Source: Gnetum montanum (lineage: Eukaryota; Streptophyta; Gnetopsida; Gnetales; Gnetaceae). Taken from it: 64,000 nt of DNA. The DNA lies in assembly GCA_015680685.1 (NCBI GenBank), contig MNCI01005623.1, positions 198,001-262,000 of the forward strand. Reading direction: 5' to 3'. The translations under genes and the position numbers were made by a program. How positions within the stretch are numbered: position 1 is the stretch's first letter; every line of letters begins with the position of its first letter. Positions 1 to 10,863 of the stretch are shown here, one piece after another. The notes below the pieces were generated by a model. It made no database searches. It was not told where the DNA came from and saw nothing but the letters and a program-made list of their open reading frames with translations.

Positions 1-1310
1 TTTGGCTATTCTTCCACCCCCAAGGTTTATGGAGCTTACTGGTCATCTCTTGAATAATTTTGGCTATGGTATTTCTTGTCTAAAATCCCTCTTTCTGCTC
101 CACATGCTACCCAATGTATGAGGTAGGGTTCCCATCATGTGGGGTGTAAGCATGTAGTTTTCAAAGGATTTTTGACTAAGCTTTTCCACCTTCCCAAGTT
201 CTTGGGGCAATATTAGGATTGTATTGAAAGATATTCAGTCTTTCAGGTACTTTGAGGAGGCTTTATAGCAAAGTGAGATTTTGGGAACTCTCACATGTTG
301 TTTCACATGCTTCCCAGCATGTGGAGCTTGATCTCTCATTGTGTGAGTCTCAAAACTACCACACATGAAGCTATTAAGGCCATTTCTTCATTTATTTCTT
401 TGGTTTATGTCCCCTAAGAGTACTAAAGAGTCAATAGGAAACTTTTATCTTGATTTCAGCCATATGTTAAGCTCTCATGTTGAGCCCACATGTTGCCTAG
501 CATGTGGGACTATATGCCCAATGTATAGAATTGGAAAATAGCTCTTAATCATTTAAAGATTCAATTTTCATTGAACTCTTTATTATTGGGACATGTCGAA
601 TTTTTTGGTGACTTAGTGTATCACCTTTGTATTGTAGTTTACTTGTTTGCAGTGCACACAATGAGCCCACATGTTGGCCAGCATGTGGGCTTGATGCTCC
701 ATTATGTAAGACTCAACAGTGTTAGTTCTAGAAGATTTTGACTTCATTCCTTAGGTGTTCGGGGCTTCTAGATCAATGGCTAAAGCTTGGTGTGGGAAGT
801 AGCTATTTGCACATCACGAGGAGCCTAGCGATAGCGTCTTTGGGATCCACATGTTGGCCCACATGTTAGCCAGCGTGTGGGACTTGTATGTCCATCATGT
901 AGAGCTCCAATTCATCTTTTCCTAGTTGAAAAATTGATAGAATTTGGTCCATCTCCTATTTTGGGGCTCCTTTAAGTCCTACGAGTGGAATTTTAGGCAA
1001 TTTTAGGCTTTGGAAACTTATTGAAAGTCCTCGTGCATTACCCCCACACATTGGCCAACATGTAGGGCTTGTATGCCCATCATGTGGGGCAAATTTTGCC
1101 TATTTCAAGCATTTTATTTTTTTTTAATTTAATCTTGAGGCTTCAGAACCATCAAGATCCATGCCTAAGATTTTGAACATAAAATCGACATTGTATGATG
1201 CTACTTGAAGATAGGGATGAGCTTATGGAGTCCCACACACTACCCCACACACTAGGCAAGTATGCCTAGCGTCTAGATATTTTGGGATGTTTCAGCATGA
1301 GTCTTGTGAG
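1..1310. repeat. Degenerate repeats around CACATG...CATGTGG motif
   Basis: No coding frame is visible. A motif of the form CACATGTTGGCCAGCATGTG (near-palindromic), followed by a pyrimidine/G-rich stretch and a second CATCATGTGGGG-like half, recurs at about 101, 293, 489, 669, 848, 1045 and 1235, roughly every 180-200 bp. Copies are diverged and the DNA between them is not obviously repeated. Related motifs recur at 17590-17790 and 18940-19110. This may be part of an old LTR or a decayed satellite; its boundaries cannot be set because it starts at the window edge. Confidence 0.55.
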
Positions 1311-1639
1311 GCCTCTGTCAATCAAGGATTACCTGCCGTAGCTGTGAAATTGGGTATTTCATTATGGCTATGACGTTAGGCTAATATCCCACACCACTTC
1401 GAACCCGTCATGGGAGGGTTTTTAGTTTTGGCTCTAAGAGCTGAAAGCCCATCGTGCGAGCTTTGAGGTGGGGTTTCGAGCATAGAACCGTGGTGCAGGA
1501 GTGCTTCCCTCTCCTAAGTCTCTCAAAGGCAGCCTAGCAACGCTGAAACCGTTGTTGAAAAGAAGATCCAGCAAAGAATCCCGGTAACTTGGGCTCACAA
1601 TGTTTTGGCAGAAGCACAGATTTGGGGCCTTTCCTTCTT

Positions 1640-1974
1640 TTCCTGCAGACGGCACTCACTACTCTTGCTAGGATAGTGAGAGAGACCAAATCGAAGCACC
1701 GAAATCCAATCCTGGATGAAGCAGGGGAAGCTGTCCGCATCATCTCATGGCTCCTAGATTTGGCGGTGGGTGAGGGGTCCTCTTCGAGAATTGCAAGATA
1801 TCTATTTTCTCCTGATTTTTGTGATTTCCTGCTAAAACCCATGGCATTGAACAAGGTATTTGATGCTGAGGTTAAACAATTTATTGAGAAGTGCTTGGCA
1901 CCTCCATCGCAATAACTACCAATAGCAGAGCTTCTTATGCATCCTTGCTTCATTGGAGCACAAGCAACTAGTTA
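1640..1974 (+). pseudogene. Broken gene fragment ending in a WNK-like protein kinase C-lobe tail
   Basis: A forward frame runs from a splice-acceptor-like TTTTCCTGCAG near 1645 to a stop at 1972-1974. The last third reads ALNKVFDAEVKQFIEKCL, then a premature TAA at 1912-1914, then LPIAELLMHPCF. This pattern (VKQFIEKCL followed by LPA-ELL-xxPF) is typical of the end of the kinase domain in plant WNK (with-no-lysine) kinases, which act in ion and circadian signalling. The upstream part (TLARIVRETKSKHRNPIL... through a serine-rich stretch) is not recognised and may belong to another exon or gene. No kinase N-lobe or catalytic loop is present. The premature stop and missing domain make it a pseudogene. 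The WNK assignment rests on about 35 residues. Confidence 0.55.
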
Positions 1975-3397
1975 GACTACTGGCTATGATTGCTAGTTTG
2001 AGATTTTATGTTCTGTTACTCGAATATTTTGATTATAATTTTGCATGATACCCTTCAAACTGTAGAAACCCAAATGTTGTTGATTGATGGAGTATCTTGT
2101 CAATTCTGATTCCAAATTAGCAACAACTTCATGATTGTGATATCGTCCATGATGTTGATGCTACACTGGCAACAATCTTCTTGTTTTGATACCCTCTTTG
2201 CAGGTGTTGCGTGATTTTCTTTATAGATCACTACTTCTGCAATATGCAACTAGCTGTAAAAGCATACATAATTTCTCACCTCCCTTGATCTTGTCTGCCG
2301 TGTGTCGTGGACCCAGGTTGTACATTTTGCATTTTTGATGAAATTCGTGTCTTAGGACTTGCCTCTGCAAGTGTTTAAATTTTTCTTCTTGGCCTACTAT
2401 TAGCGTTTCTGTCCTAGACTTTGTTGATTTTGGCCATATGCTGGTATTTTTATTTTTATTTTCCGTAGAATGCAGATTTTGACTCCCGGCGTTATAGGGT
2501 CATTCTGTAGGTTATCCTGATCATCTAGAAATTTTCTGGGATTGTTTTCACAGGTTTTTCCTTAGCCCTGTGCATAGCACCCTTTTCCACTTTGAAATTT
2601 TTATTTTCTTCAGAAACCAGCAACATTCCTAAATTTTTCTTTAATTCTTTACACCAGTTAATGCTATTTGAAGTCCCTAGATGTTGGGGCAGCATTGGTG
2701 ATACATCAAATTTGCTGTGAGCCTGTTTCTAGCGTAGTGGTGTCCTAAGCAATTTTCCAAGATTTTTTTCTTGGCCATGGCGGTCGTGAATCAATTGCAG
2801 TTTTGGCCCTGGTCTTTCCTGCTTTTCATCATACACTGCCTGTGTTATGCATCTTTTGTTGAATTTCGGTTGTAAGATTCAGCTTGCCTTGGTGAAATGC
2901 AGCGTATAGATGTTTTTTGAATATTACTTGGTCATCGTATTGGACTGTTTTAATATGAGAAATTAAGAGATATTGATTAATTGATTACTAAATTTATTCT
3001 CAAAAGATAAGAACTACAATGTTTAATAATTATCATCAGGAATATAGAAAGAAAAGACATTATCTAGAATAGAATATTATTTAACCATTTTGATAATGGC
3101 TTCACAATCCCAAGCATTATACTAAAATGAGATGTCTAAGGTACTTGTCATTTAATCTACTGCATTTGGAATATAACTCTCTTTCCTAAAGACATGCTCA
3201 ATGTATATTTGGCCAAACTACTTGAGTTTGAGGACATATGCTTTATATTCCTTCATGATCAAATTATTTCTAATCAAAAATTTCATTGATTTGATTTATT
3301 ATGAGTTGGAAATCTTTATAAATTTTAAGTTTTGATAAATCAAAGTATCAAGCCAACTTAATCTCATGAATAAGGGTCTTATATTTAGCTATATAGT
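1975..3397. other. Intergenic DNA without recognisable features
   Basis: About 1.4 kb of moderately AT-rich sequence. No reading frame, tRNA or element end is visible. 1980-2950 is less AT-rich and T-rich on the plus strand, compatible with intron or 3' flanking DNA of the kinase fragment, but nothing proves this. Confidence 0.4.
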
Positions 3398-4452
3398 TGT
3401 GGATTGAGAACTTAGAAGGGCGGTTGAATAAGTTCCCCAATTGAAATTACACCAGCTACATAAACACACTAAAATTTACATGGTTCCCTAACTTAGGCAC
3501 ATTTACACTCAAAGGGTAGAATCTGTGCACACCTCTAGACATTGTTTCTTAAAACAAATATGGTTTGAATGGTATCACACCTTGTACAAGCTCTAAGCTC
3601 CACTTTGGACTGTTTTGTCATTGCAAAACCACTCAACCCCACAAGGTCCTAATAAGCTCATAATATAGTTTCAAGGATCCCACAACTTTTACAAAATTGA
3701 GCTCTAGTCCAAAGTGTTTTAATGATACAAAACCACTCAATCCTGTAGGATCCTAACAAACTCAATACAGATGCCTTCTCACAAGAAGCACATCAACCTT
3801 ATAAGGCTACAATAAAGAAAGAAAAGAACAAGGAAAAAATGTAACTAAATTTACAAGTCCTTGTAGTTGAAGCTTAGTACTAATTACAATTAAGCAAATG
3901 ATGTTACAATGAGGAGCAAGAATAGAATTGCATATAATAGACAATGATAGGTGTTTTGTGAACAATACTTGCACACTTGCCAAGATTTTGACATTATCTT
4001 ATAGCCTCAAAGTTTTCAAAAACTCCTTGAAATTTATGCAATAGATACCAAATGGCTAGTGTAGACTTCTACTTTAAAGTTGGGATGTTTAATTGAGATT
4101 GACCTCAATACAGGTAAGATGTCTATTTGGTAGGTGGGATGTCTATAGTGAGATGTCTACAGTTGGAGATAGACATCTATTATTTTTCGAAGACGTCTCC
4201 TAAATTTTTGAACTTTGACTTCAAAGGCTCTCTTGTCAATTTGCCTTGTCAATTCTTGAAGCATCTTCATTTAACTTGTAGACTTCGTTTTTCATCCATG
4301 CTATCATCTTACCCATGTAGTCCTCATCTTGAAAATTTAATGTAGATCTCATTTCCTTAAGTTCTTGTTCATGTTCTGCAAAATCATCATCCACCACAAA
4401 CATTCTATATTCTCCATTTTCTTTAAGGTTTTGACATATCAAAAGGTCAACA
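3398..4452 (-). mobile_element. Solo LTR of the copia family found at 5407-11997
   Basis: The sequence starts TGTGGATTGAGAACTTAGAAG and ends AAAAGGTCAACA. It aligns along its length with the two LTRs of the 5407-11997 element, including the GGTTGAATAAGTT block and the CTCAACCC blocks. It is flanked by a perfect 5-bp target-site duplication, ATAGT, at 3393-3397 and 4453-4457. No internal region is present, so it is a solo LTR left by recombination between two LTRs. Small frames inside it are not genes. Length is 1055 bp against about 1134 bp in the complete element. Confidence 0.88.
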
Positions 4453-4457
4453 ATAGT

Positions 4458-5401
4458 TTGCCATTGATTTAGTGAAATTAATGGCTTAGTAATGGACGCT
4501 TTGCTACATAAGAAATTTTTTATGACTTGCAATGGTAATGTACAAGCATAACCATGTGAGGAAAATCCATGTCTTCACTGTCACTCCTCTCTACCTCCTT
4601 GTGAATGCTAGCACATGGGTTTCAAGGCTAGTTTTATCATTGTTGTTTAGTAGGCTTCTTACGTTCATGATGTCAAACACTACAAATTTTTGCCCTTAGT
4701 TGTGTCAAAATTTGATTCCATAGTAACTTTTTGAGTTAATGCTTATTTTGCACTTTATGCACAAACTGTTTGCATAAATGCCTACATTTTGATTTTCATG
4801 GTAAGTGTTTGGTGAAATATTTAAAGGCTAAACTTGCTTTACTTATTTTGTTATCTTTTGAAGTTAAAATGAGGAAATTGATTATCCCATTTCTATTTAG
4901 CTTTAAAGCTAATGTTGCCATTATAGATGCTATTTGCCTTTCATTTTATTAGCTTTTTTTAATGCTCTCATGATCTCTAATAACTATGGTTATGTGTTTC
5001 CATTTTGTGTAGGGTATTAGTAAAGCTCATCCTAATCATCATTGAGTTGGTGGGATTCTATGTTGCATAGGGATAGCTACAAAGAATAGTCTAAATCTAT
5101 ACATGACCATTGATCATCATAGATCAATGTGGTTGAGGCTTGGGGAAAAGGGATCCTTGATGTATCTACCCTAGTACTATGGTGTGATCATGTGGTTGCA
5201 CTTGTCTATGAGTGTTGCAATTGTGATTACAAAGATCCTCTTGCCTGGGTCCATCACATCATTCTAGTGATGCATCTTTGAGATCCACTTGTAGAGGACA
5301 TTAAAGAATCACTGTCAATTACCACTAAGGATTTTAGTGGCACATGGTGTTACTCTCTTGATAGCATGGGGTTTGAACCCCATGCTACACATGTGAATGT
5401 C
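4458..5401. other. Spacer between solo LTR and complete copia element
   Basis: AT-rich DNA without a convincing gene. Short frames (for example at 4770-4952) have no recognisable domain. It contains the palindrome at 5362-5387 described separately. Confidence 0.4.
5362..5387. repeat. Perfect 12-bp inverted repeat with 2-nt spacer
   Basis: TAGCATGGGGTT at 5362-5373 and its exact reverse complement at 5376-5387 are separated by TG. The centre resembles the T-loop (box B) of a tRNA gene, so this may be a remnant of a tRNA-derived SINE. It lies 20 bp from the end of the copia LTR. Confidence 0.6.
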
Positions 5402-5406
5402 AAGAG

Positions 5407-6540
5407 TGAGTATCAAGAACTTAGAAGGGGGATTGAATAAGTTCCTCAAATTGAAAATTTATTAGCCACAAAAAACCACATCAAATTTTTACGTGGTTCC
5501 ATAACTTGGGTACTCCCACACTAAGATGGTAGAATTTGTGCATACCTTTCGACTTTGTTCCTTTAAAAATTTGGTTTGAAGGGCACCACACCCTATACAA
5601 GTACTGAGCTCCACACTAGAGTGTTTTGTCACTATGAAACCACTCAACCCCACAAGGTCCCAACAAGCTCAAAATCTAATTTCAAGGATCCCACAACCAT
5701 TACAAAATTGAGCTATGCTCTACAGTGTTTTGACACTGCACAAACACTCAATCCCACAAGATCTTGAAAAGCTCAATGATGATGCCTTCTCACAAGAAGC
5801 ACATCAACACCGTAAGGCAACAAGAAAAGAGTAAATGATACAAGGAAAGTATGTAACCACAATTACAAGTCCTTGTCATTGAAGCTCAATTTAACAAAAA
5901 CTTTACATAAAACTAATCAAATGAGGTGACACTAAAGGACACAAGTACAAGAGCATAGATTTGAAAATGATTGCTTTTATGTGAATAGTGCTTGCTTAAT
6001 TCCCAAGAATTTGATGCCTTCTTATAACTTTGAAGTTTCTAAAAACTTCTTGGAATTCATGCAACAACTACCCAATGACTAGTGTAGACATCTCTATTGA
6101 AGTTGGAACATCTACCTAAGATCTGCCTCAAGACTAGAGAGACGTCTTCTTAAAGAATGGGACATCTCTTAGGAGACGTCTTTGGGGAGACATCTACTCT
6201 ACAAAGAAGATGTCTCATATTTTCTTAAGATTTCTTCCTGTGAATGCATTCTTCTCTGCTAGGATGTCTTCTTTTCTTTATAGACATCTTCTTAACTCAT
6301 GAGCTCTAGTTCTTGAGGCTTTATTTCATTGATTTGGCTTCTTTCCAATCCTTGAAGCATCTTCATTTGGTTGAAGTCTTTGGTTTCAGTAAATGCTCAT
6401 TCATGTTCCCATCTTGGCTTATTAATTTGTAGATATCATTTCATTTTCCTTGAGCTCTTGCCCTACAAAAACATCATCCACAACAAACAATCTATTGTTC
6501 TCCATTTTCCTTAAGGTTTTGACATACTAAAGGGTCAACA
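5407..6540 (-). repeat. 3' LTR of the copia element
   Basis: Reads TGAGTATCAAGAACTTAGAAG on the plus strand and ends GGGTCAACA. The segment about 6080-6280 holds many AGATGTCT/AGACATCT copies. Short frames here (for example 5576-5767) are not genes. Confidence 0.88.
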
Positions 6541-6556
6541 ATCTCTCCCTTTTTGG
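6541..6556 (-). promoter_or_regulatory. Polypurine tract of the copia element
   Basis: On the minus strand CCAAAAAGGGAGAGAT lies directly upstream of the 3' LTR start. This is the expected place and composition for the plus-strand primer of reverse transcription. Confidence 0.75.
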
Positions 6557-6904
6557 TGATGTCCAAAACTTAAGAAAATGGGTTAGTAGTCATGCAATTT
6601 AAACATGATTAAATTATAAAAATACTTAATACATATAAATTCCAATGATAGCCAAGGTTATTACTATGATAAGGCTCTTAAGGCTTAAGGAATAAATGAG
6701 AATTAAATGAACGTAAGGAAAATTCTAGCAAAAATTGTCTCCATAAAAATGCAACAAAACTACACAACCATAATTTTTCCACAAGTTCATAAACTATCTA
6801 CAATACATATAGCCAGCCACAGATATATATCTAAAAATGACATAAGTGCATATCATTAAAAACTATCTTTCCCTTTTTGGAAATCATCAAAAAGGAGAGG
6901 ATAC

Positions 6905-8528
6905 TTGAAGAGGCTAGCCACTAACCTCAATGGCATCATTCAAATCCTCACTAGAAGTAGCCACAACACCAGAATGTCTATATGTCTCCTTCTTATCATC
7001 ATCACTATTGGTACTAGAGCTAGAAACATGCTACTCACTATCATCATCAGAAAAGGGTAGTTGGAGTAGAGTTCTCCATGGATGAGGCTTTACTCGAAAT
7101 CAAGATGAAGCTGGTGGAGCCTGCTAAGAGGAAGAGAAAGCACCCTTCATCTAATAGATGATGGGATAGGAAAGTTTCCACTAAGGGGTAGTTCCAAAGA
7201 TGCTCTCCATAGCCTACTACTCAAATTTCATTGAAGCATCATTTGCATGATGAAAATTGCATCTAGCCTACATAAGATTAGGAAGCTCTCCCTGAACACA
7301 TGTCAATGGTGCATCAGGCTTATAAGAATCAAAGGCATTTCTTCAATTATATGCCCAGGAAGGCCTAGTGGCTACTGAATGTCTAAGTAGGGCAAGAAGG
7401 TCCTCTTCACTATTTGATATGAAAGAGTGGTGATCTCCTCAAACTGCTGCTCATCATGAGGAAGAGGTACTCTAGCTTCATCCATTCTCTTATGGAGGTA
7501 AGAGAAATTCCTACCAGTCATCCCTAATGTATGAGCAAAAGGCCTAAGCAGCTTGTTCAATGAAGATCTCATTTGGTTGCTAATTGATTCAGACCTTCTC
7601 AACCAAGGAGGGGCCCAAGATGGTGATGTAGATCTCTTCTTTTAGGACCTTTTAGGTCTAGTGCTAGTTTCTACTTCTTCAACATGGGAGGAGCTCCTCT
7701 TCTCTGCATACACACCAAGACTCCTCTTTCCTTTAAGTAAAGGCATGTCTAGAATGGGAACATCCCTTTGTCCTATCAACAAACTAATGAAGTGAAGGTA
7801 CCCAAGGATTCTCTCCTTGATAAACAAGCCCAAAATATAATGAAAAGAATTTGTTCTCAGTCTAAGGGTTTTCCTAAAAGAAGGAAGTATAAAACAAAGG
7901 ATTATGCAAGCAAAAAATAATTATAAATTTCTCCTTTTACAATGATGTTATACAAAACAATGAGTGATAAGATGGAAGCATCTGGGGTCATCTGACTCAT
8001 ATAAATTCTTTCACTATGAAGAAACTTTGACTTCTAAAATAATGCATCACAAAATTCATCTAGGAAAAATGGAATCACACCATTTGTAAAAATATCACTC
8101 ATGGAATGAATGGTGGCTCTAAATACATCAATACTAAAAATCCCAAGTAATGCATTTACAACTTGAGGAGACACATCAATTAGCAAACGCCCAACCATGG
8201 TAGCGAATGTACCAACATAAGCATTTGTAATAACAATGTTATAGTAGAATTCTCTGATGAGAATTTTGAACATGCAAAAATTCATAGAAATGAAGGTAGC
8301 CCAATTTAATACTTACAACAAACTCATTAACTCCTTTTTTCTATGTTGTGGGAAAGAGAAAGAATGTTTAGAAATGTTAGAAGTAGTTCAAGTTACCTCA
8401 TACCAGTGCTAAGTGCTAACTGATCTGAATTGAGGTTTGTAGGTATTTGCAATGATGGTGGAAGCTTATTTTGATTTCTTACTCCTCTTGGGTAGCACTC
8501 TTGACTTTGATACCTTCTTGTCAGTCAT
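6905..8528 (-). pseudogene. Accessory ORF resembling plant transposon protein domain (PF20167-like)
   Basis: Coding character resumes about 660 bp downstream of gag on the minus strand. A start MTDKKVSKSRVLPKRSKKSK at 8528 is followed by open stretches at 8285-8034, 7833-7642 and 7602-7372. Recognisable segments are LIREFYYNI, then GRLLIDVSPQVVNALLGI, then a helical part with LLRPFAHTLGMTGRNFSYL and LPHDEQQFEEI, then an acidic serine-rich tail. The EFY...VSP-VVN-LLG pattern is like that of the putative plant transposon protein domain found inside many plant LTR elements. Its biochemical role is unknown. Several stops and frameshifts interrupt it. It sits where pol would be expected. The family assignment is from memory of the motif pattern. 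Confidence 0.5.
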
Positions 8529-8639
8529 GAATGTTTAAGTCCAAGCACAACTTTTAGCTACTTGTAAAAGTCTAGTTGTCTTCCCTTGGACATCTATGCT
8601 TCAATGAAATAAAAAATGATGGCTTTGGTTTTCATAATA

Positions 8640-8880
8640 GTGCTAAATGAGCATTTTCAATGAAAAGATAGGTGTCTCCTTCGAGCGATAGACATCTATG
8701 TCACATTTAAAATTATAGGAAGATGTCTCCTTTAACAAGTAAATGTACCTACCACAATAGAAGAAAACACAAAAAGATGTCTCATTTGAGACATAGACAT
8801 CTCTGAGTAGATGTCTCTTTTGAAAAGTAGATGTCTCATAGGAGACATCTTCAAGAAGACATCTCAGTAAGGTGGGGTTC
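8640..8880. repeat. Cluster of AGATGTCT / AGACATCT motifs inside the copia element
   Basis: About nine copies of AGATGTCT or its reverse complement AGACATCT occur in 240 bp in mixed orientation, often extended to AGATGTCTCC. The same motif is dense in the LTRs of this element and in the solo LTR (4110-4200). The cluster lies between gag and the accessory ORF. Confidence 0.7.
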
Positions 8881-9189
8881 ACCAAGAAAAGACTCAGGGA
8901 TGGCTACTAAGGATTATAGTCTTGAAAAATAGTGAATTAAACACTTACCTCTACTTACCTTTCTTACTGAATAGGAGGAAGAGATGTCTAGAAGGCTTGA
9001 GGATGAGATCCCTCTATTGAGGCATCTCTTCTCATACAAATTTAGTGTTGGCTCCCATTGAAAAACTTATTTGAGAGGATTTTCTTGTTATCATCTTCCT
9101 TTCTCTAAATTATCCATGCTATTTTCATTTCTTTGTCCTTTATCTTGTTTTCCTACACAACTTTCTTTCTAGACACATTTTATTAAGAC

Positions 9190-10808
9190 CAAGGAGTTCT
9201 ATGATATGTCCAAGTATTCATATGATAATACTTCAAATTATAATCCCATTTCTTATGTCCAAATTTATTGCAGTAAAAGCAGCTAAACCTCATAGTTGGA
9301 TAACAATAATTAGAGTTTGAACGTATGTTTTGGCTAAATGGAGTGTGAGTAGTTACCTCAATTTTTGAAGGAGTCTTTTGTTCTAATGCTTTTTGAGGGG
9401 ATGCTTGATCTTGTTGACAACAACCTAGCCCACTTTTTTAATTTGGACTTCTTCCTTGCCCAAGAACTATTTGAAAAGATTCCTTTCCTTTGACTAGCCT
9501 TTTATTTATAAGTTTAGTGTCAGCAAGTTCTTCCTTAGCCTACTCATAAGTCAAGGTTAGTTTTTCACTCTTAGCCCTTAGGTTTGAGATTTCTTTTGTG
9601 AGATCTAAAATCTTTATACTTAGTAAAGAAATATCTTAATCCTTTATTTTTAGTTGTTTATCTAACTTAATATAGAGACTTTTAAAAAAAAAGTTCCTTA
9701 CACAAAAGGTCATACCTTTCTTCATCATTTTCAACTTGATTATCATCTGAGAGGCTAATACTATCATCTGTGAGGGCCATACAAATGAGATTTGAATCTT
9801 TTTCATTATTCTCCAACTCTTCTTCACTTTGTTCTCCATCATCCTAGCTAGTGTAGAAGTTGGTCTTTTTCATCTTCACATCAGTTCTATCTTTTCATTG
9901 CAACTTGCCATTGCTAGGACATTTAGAGGCCACATGGCCCCTCCCTCCACATATCAACATTCTATTAAAAAAGCGTCAAAATTAGAATTGGATAAATTCT
10001 TACCTTTAGAGTTGGATTGGTTGGGTCTTGATTTATTGAGATTTCTTCACTTCCTTGCAAGAAGCCTTTGAACTCTTCTTGATAGAAGAGCTATGTCCTC
10101 TTCACTACTCACATCTTGCTTAGTAGGTTCCTTTTCTTTGAATGCCAACTTTAAGAAAATGGAATTCTCTTTTATTGTCTCTTCACTTATGAGATTCATT
10201 TCATAAGCAATAAGAACACTTTGGAGTTCTTCAAATTTTAGAACTGAAAAATCTCTAATTTCTTCCATAACTATAACTTTAGATCTAAATTCCTATTGGA
10301 GAGACCTAATCATTTTCATTATTATGTCACTTTCAAGAAAGTCCTTACCTATACCCCTACTCACTACAACTAGATCATTACCCCTAGAGAAGTAATCTTT
10401 TATTTTTTCACCTTCTCTCATTTTGAGTTTGTCATACTCACTTTGCAAGATTAAAAGTTTATATTGTTTAACTATGGATGTACCCTCATATGTAGCTTCT
10501 AAGGTTTCCCAAATTTCCTTAGCAATTTTACATCAAACTATTCCATTAAATTTTAACTTACTTAAAGCACAATATAAAATTTTTTTTACTTTGGAATCAT
10601 ACATAAACCTATCCTTTTCTTCTGATCTTCACTAGCTCCTTGGCTTGATGGCCTTTGTTGCACTATTGATAGGTGGAGTGTACCCTTAAAGGATATACTC
10701 CCATACCTCAAATTCCATTGACTAGAAGAAGCCTTGCATCCTTTCCTTCCAATAGGCAAAATCGAATCCATCAAACATTTTTGGCTTTGTATTAGATGTC
10801 CCCTCCAT
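9190..10808 (-). pseudogene. Ty1/copia gag (nucleocapsid) remnant
   Basis: The start is MEGTSNT at 10808, about 45 bp inside the PBS. In order are an N-terminal segment with YWKERMQGFL (DUF4219-like), a UBN2-type segment MEEIRDFSVLKFEELQSVL followed by EEDIALLSRRVQRLLARK (10268-10047), a zinc knuckle ICGGRGHVASKC (about 9962-9920, first cysteine lost), an acidic and coiled-coil stretch, and a second Cys-His motif CFYCNKFGHKKW (about 9290-9240). Gag coats the RNA and builds the virus-like particle in the cytoplasm. Several stops and frameshifts show that it is dead. This order matches plant copia gag. Confidence 0.8.
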
Positions 10809-10850
10809 AGTTTACTCTTGAAAGTTGACGTTGAATGAGAGAGTACTGGT

Positions 10851-10861
10851 CTCTAATACCA
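10851..10861 (-). promoter_or_regulatory. Primer-binding site (initiator Met-tRNA type)
   Basis: The minus strand reads TGGTATTAGAG, one or two bases from the end of the 5' LTR. It differs by one base from the plant initiator-methionine tRNA complement TGGTATCAGAG, the usual copia primer. This fixes the element orientation. Confidence 0.85.
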
Positions 10862-10863
10862 CT

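Noticed and set aside
8640-8880. CRISPR-like array from regular AGATGTCT motifs
   Set aside because: The motif is 8 bp, spacing is irregular, orientation is mixed and the context is a plant retrotransposon.
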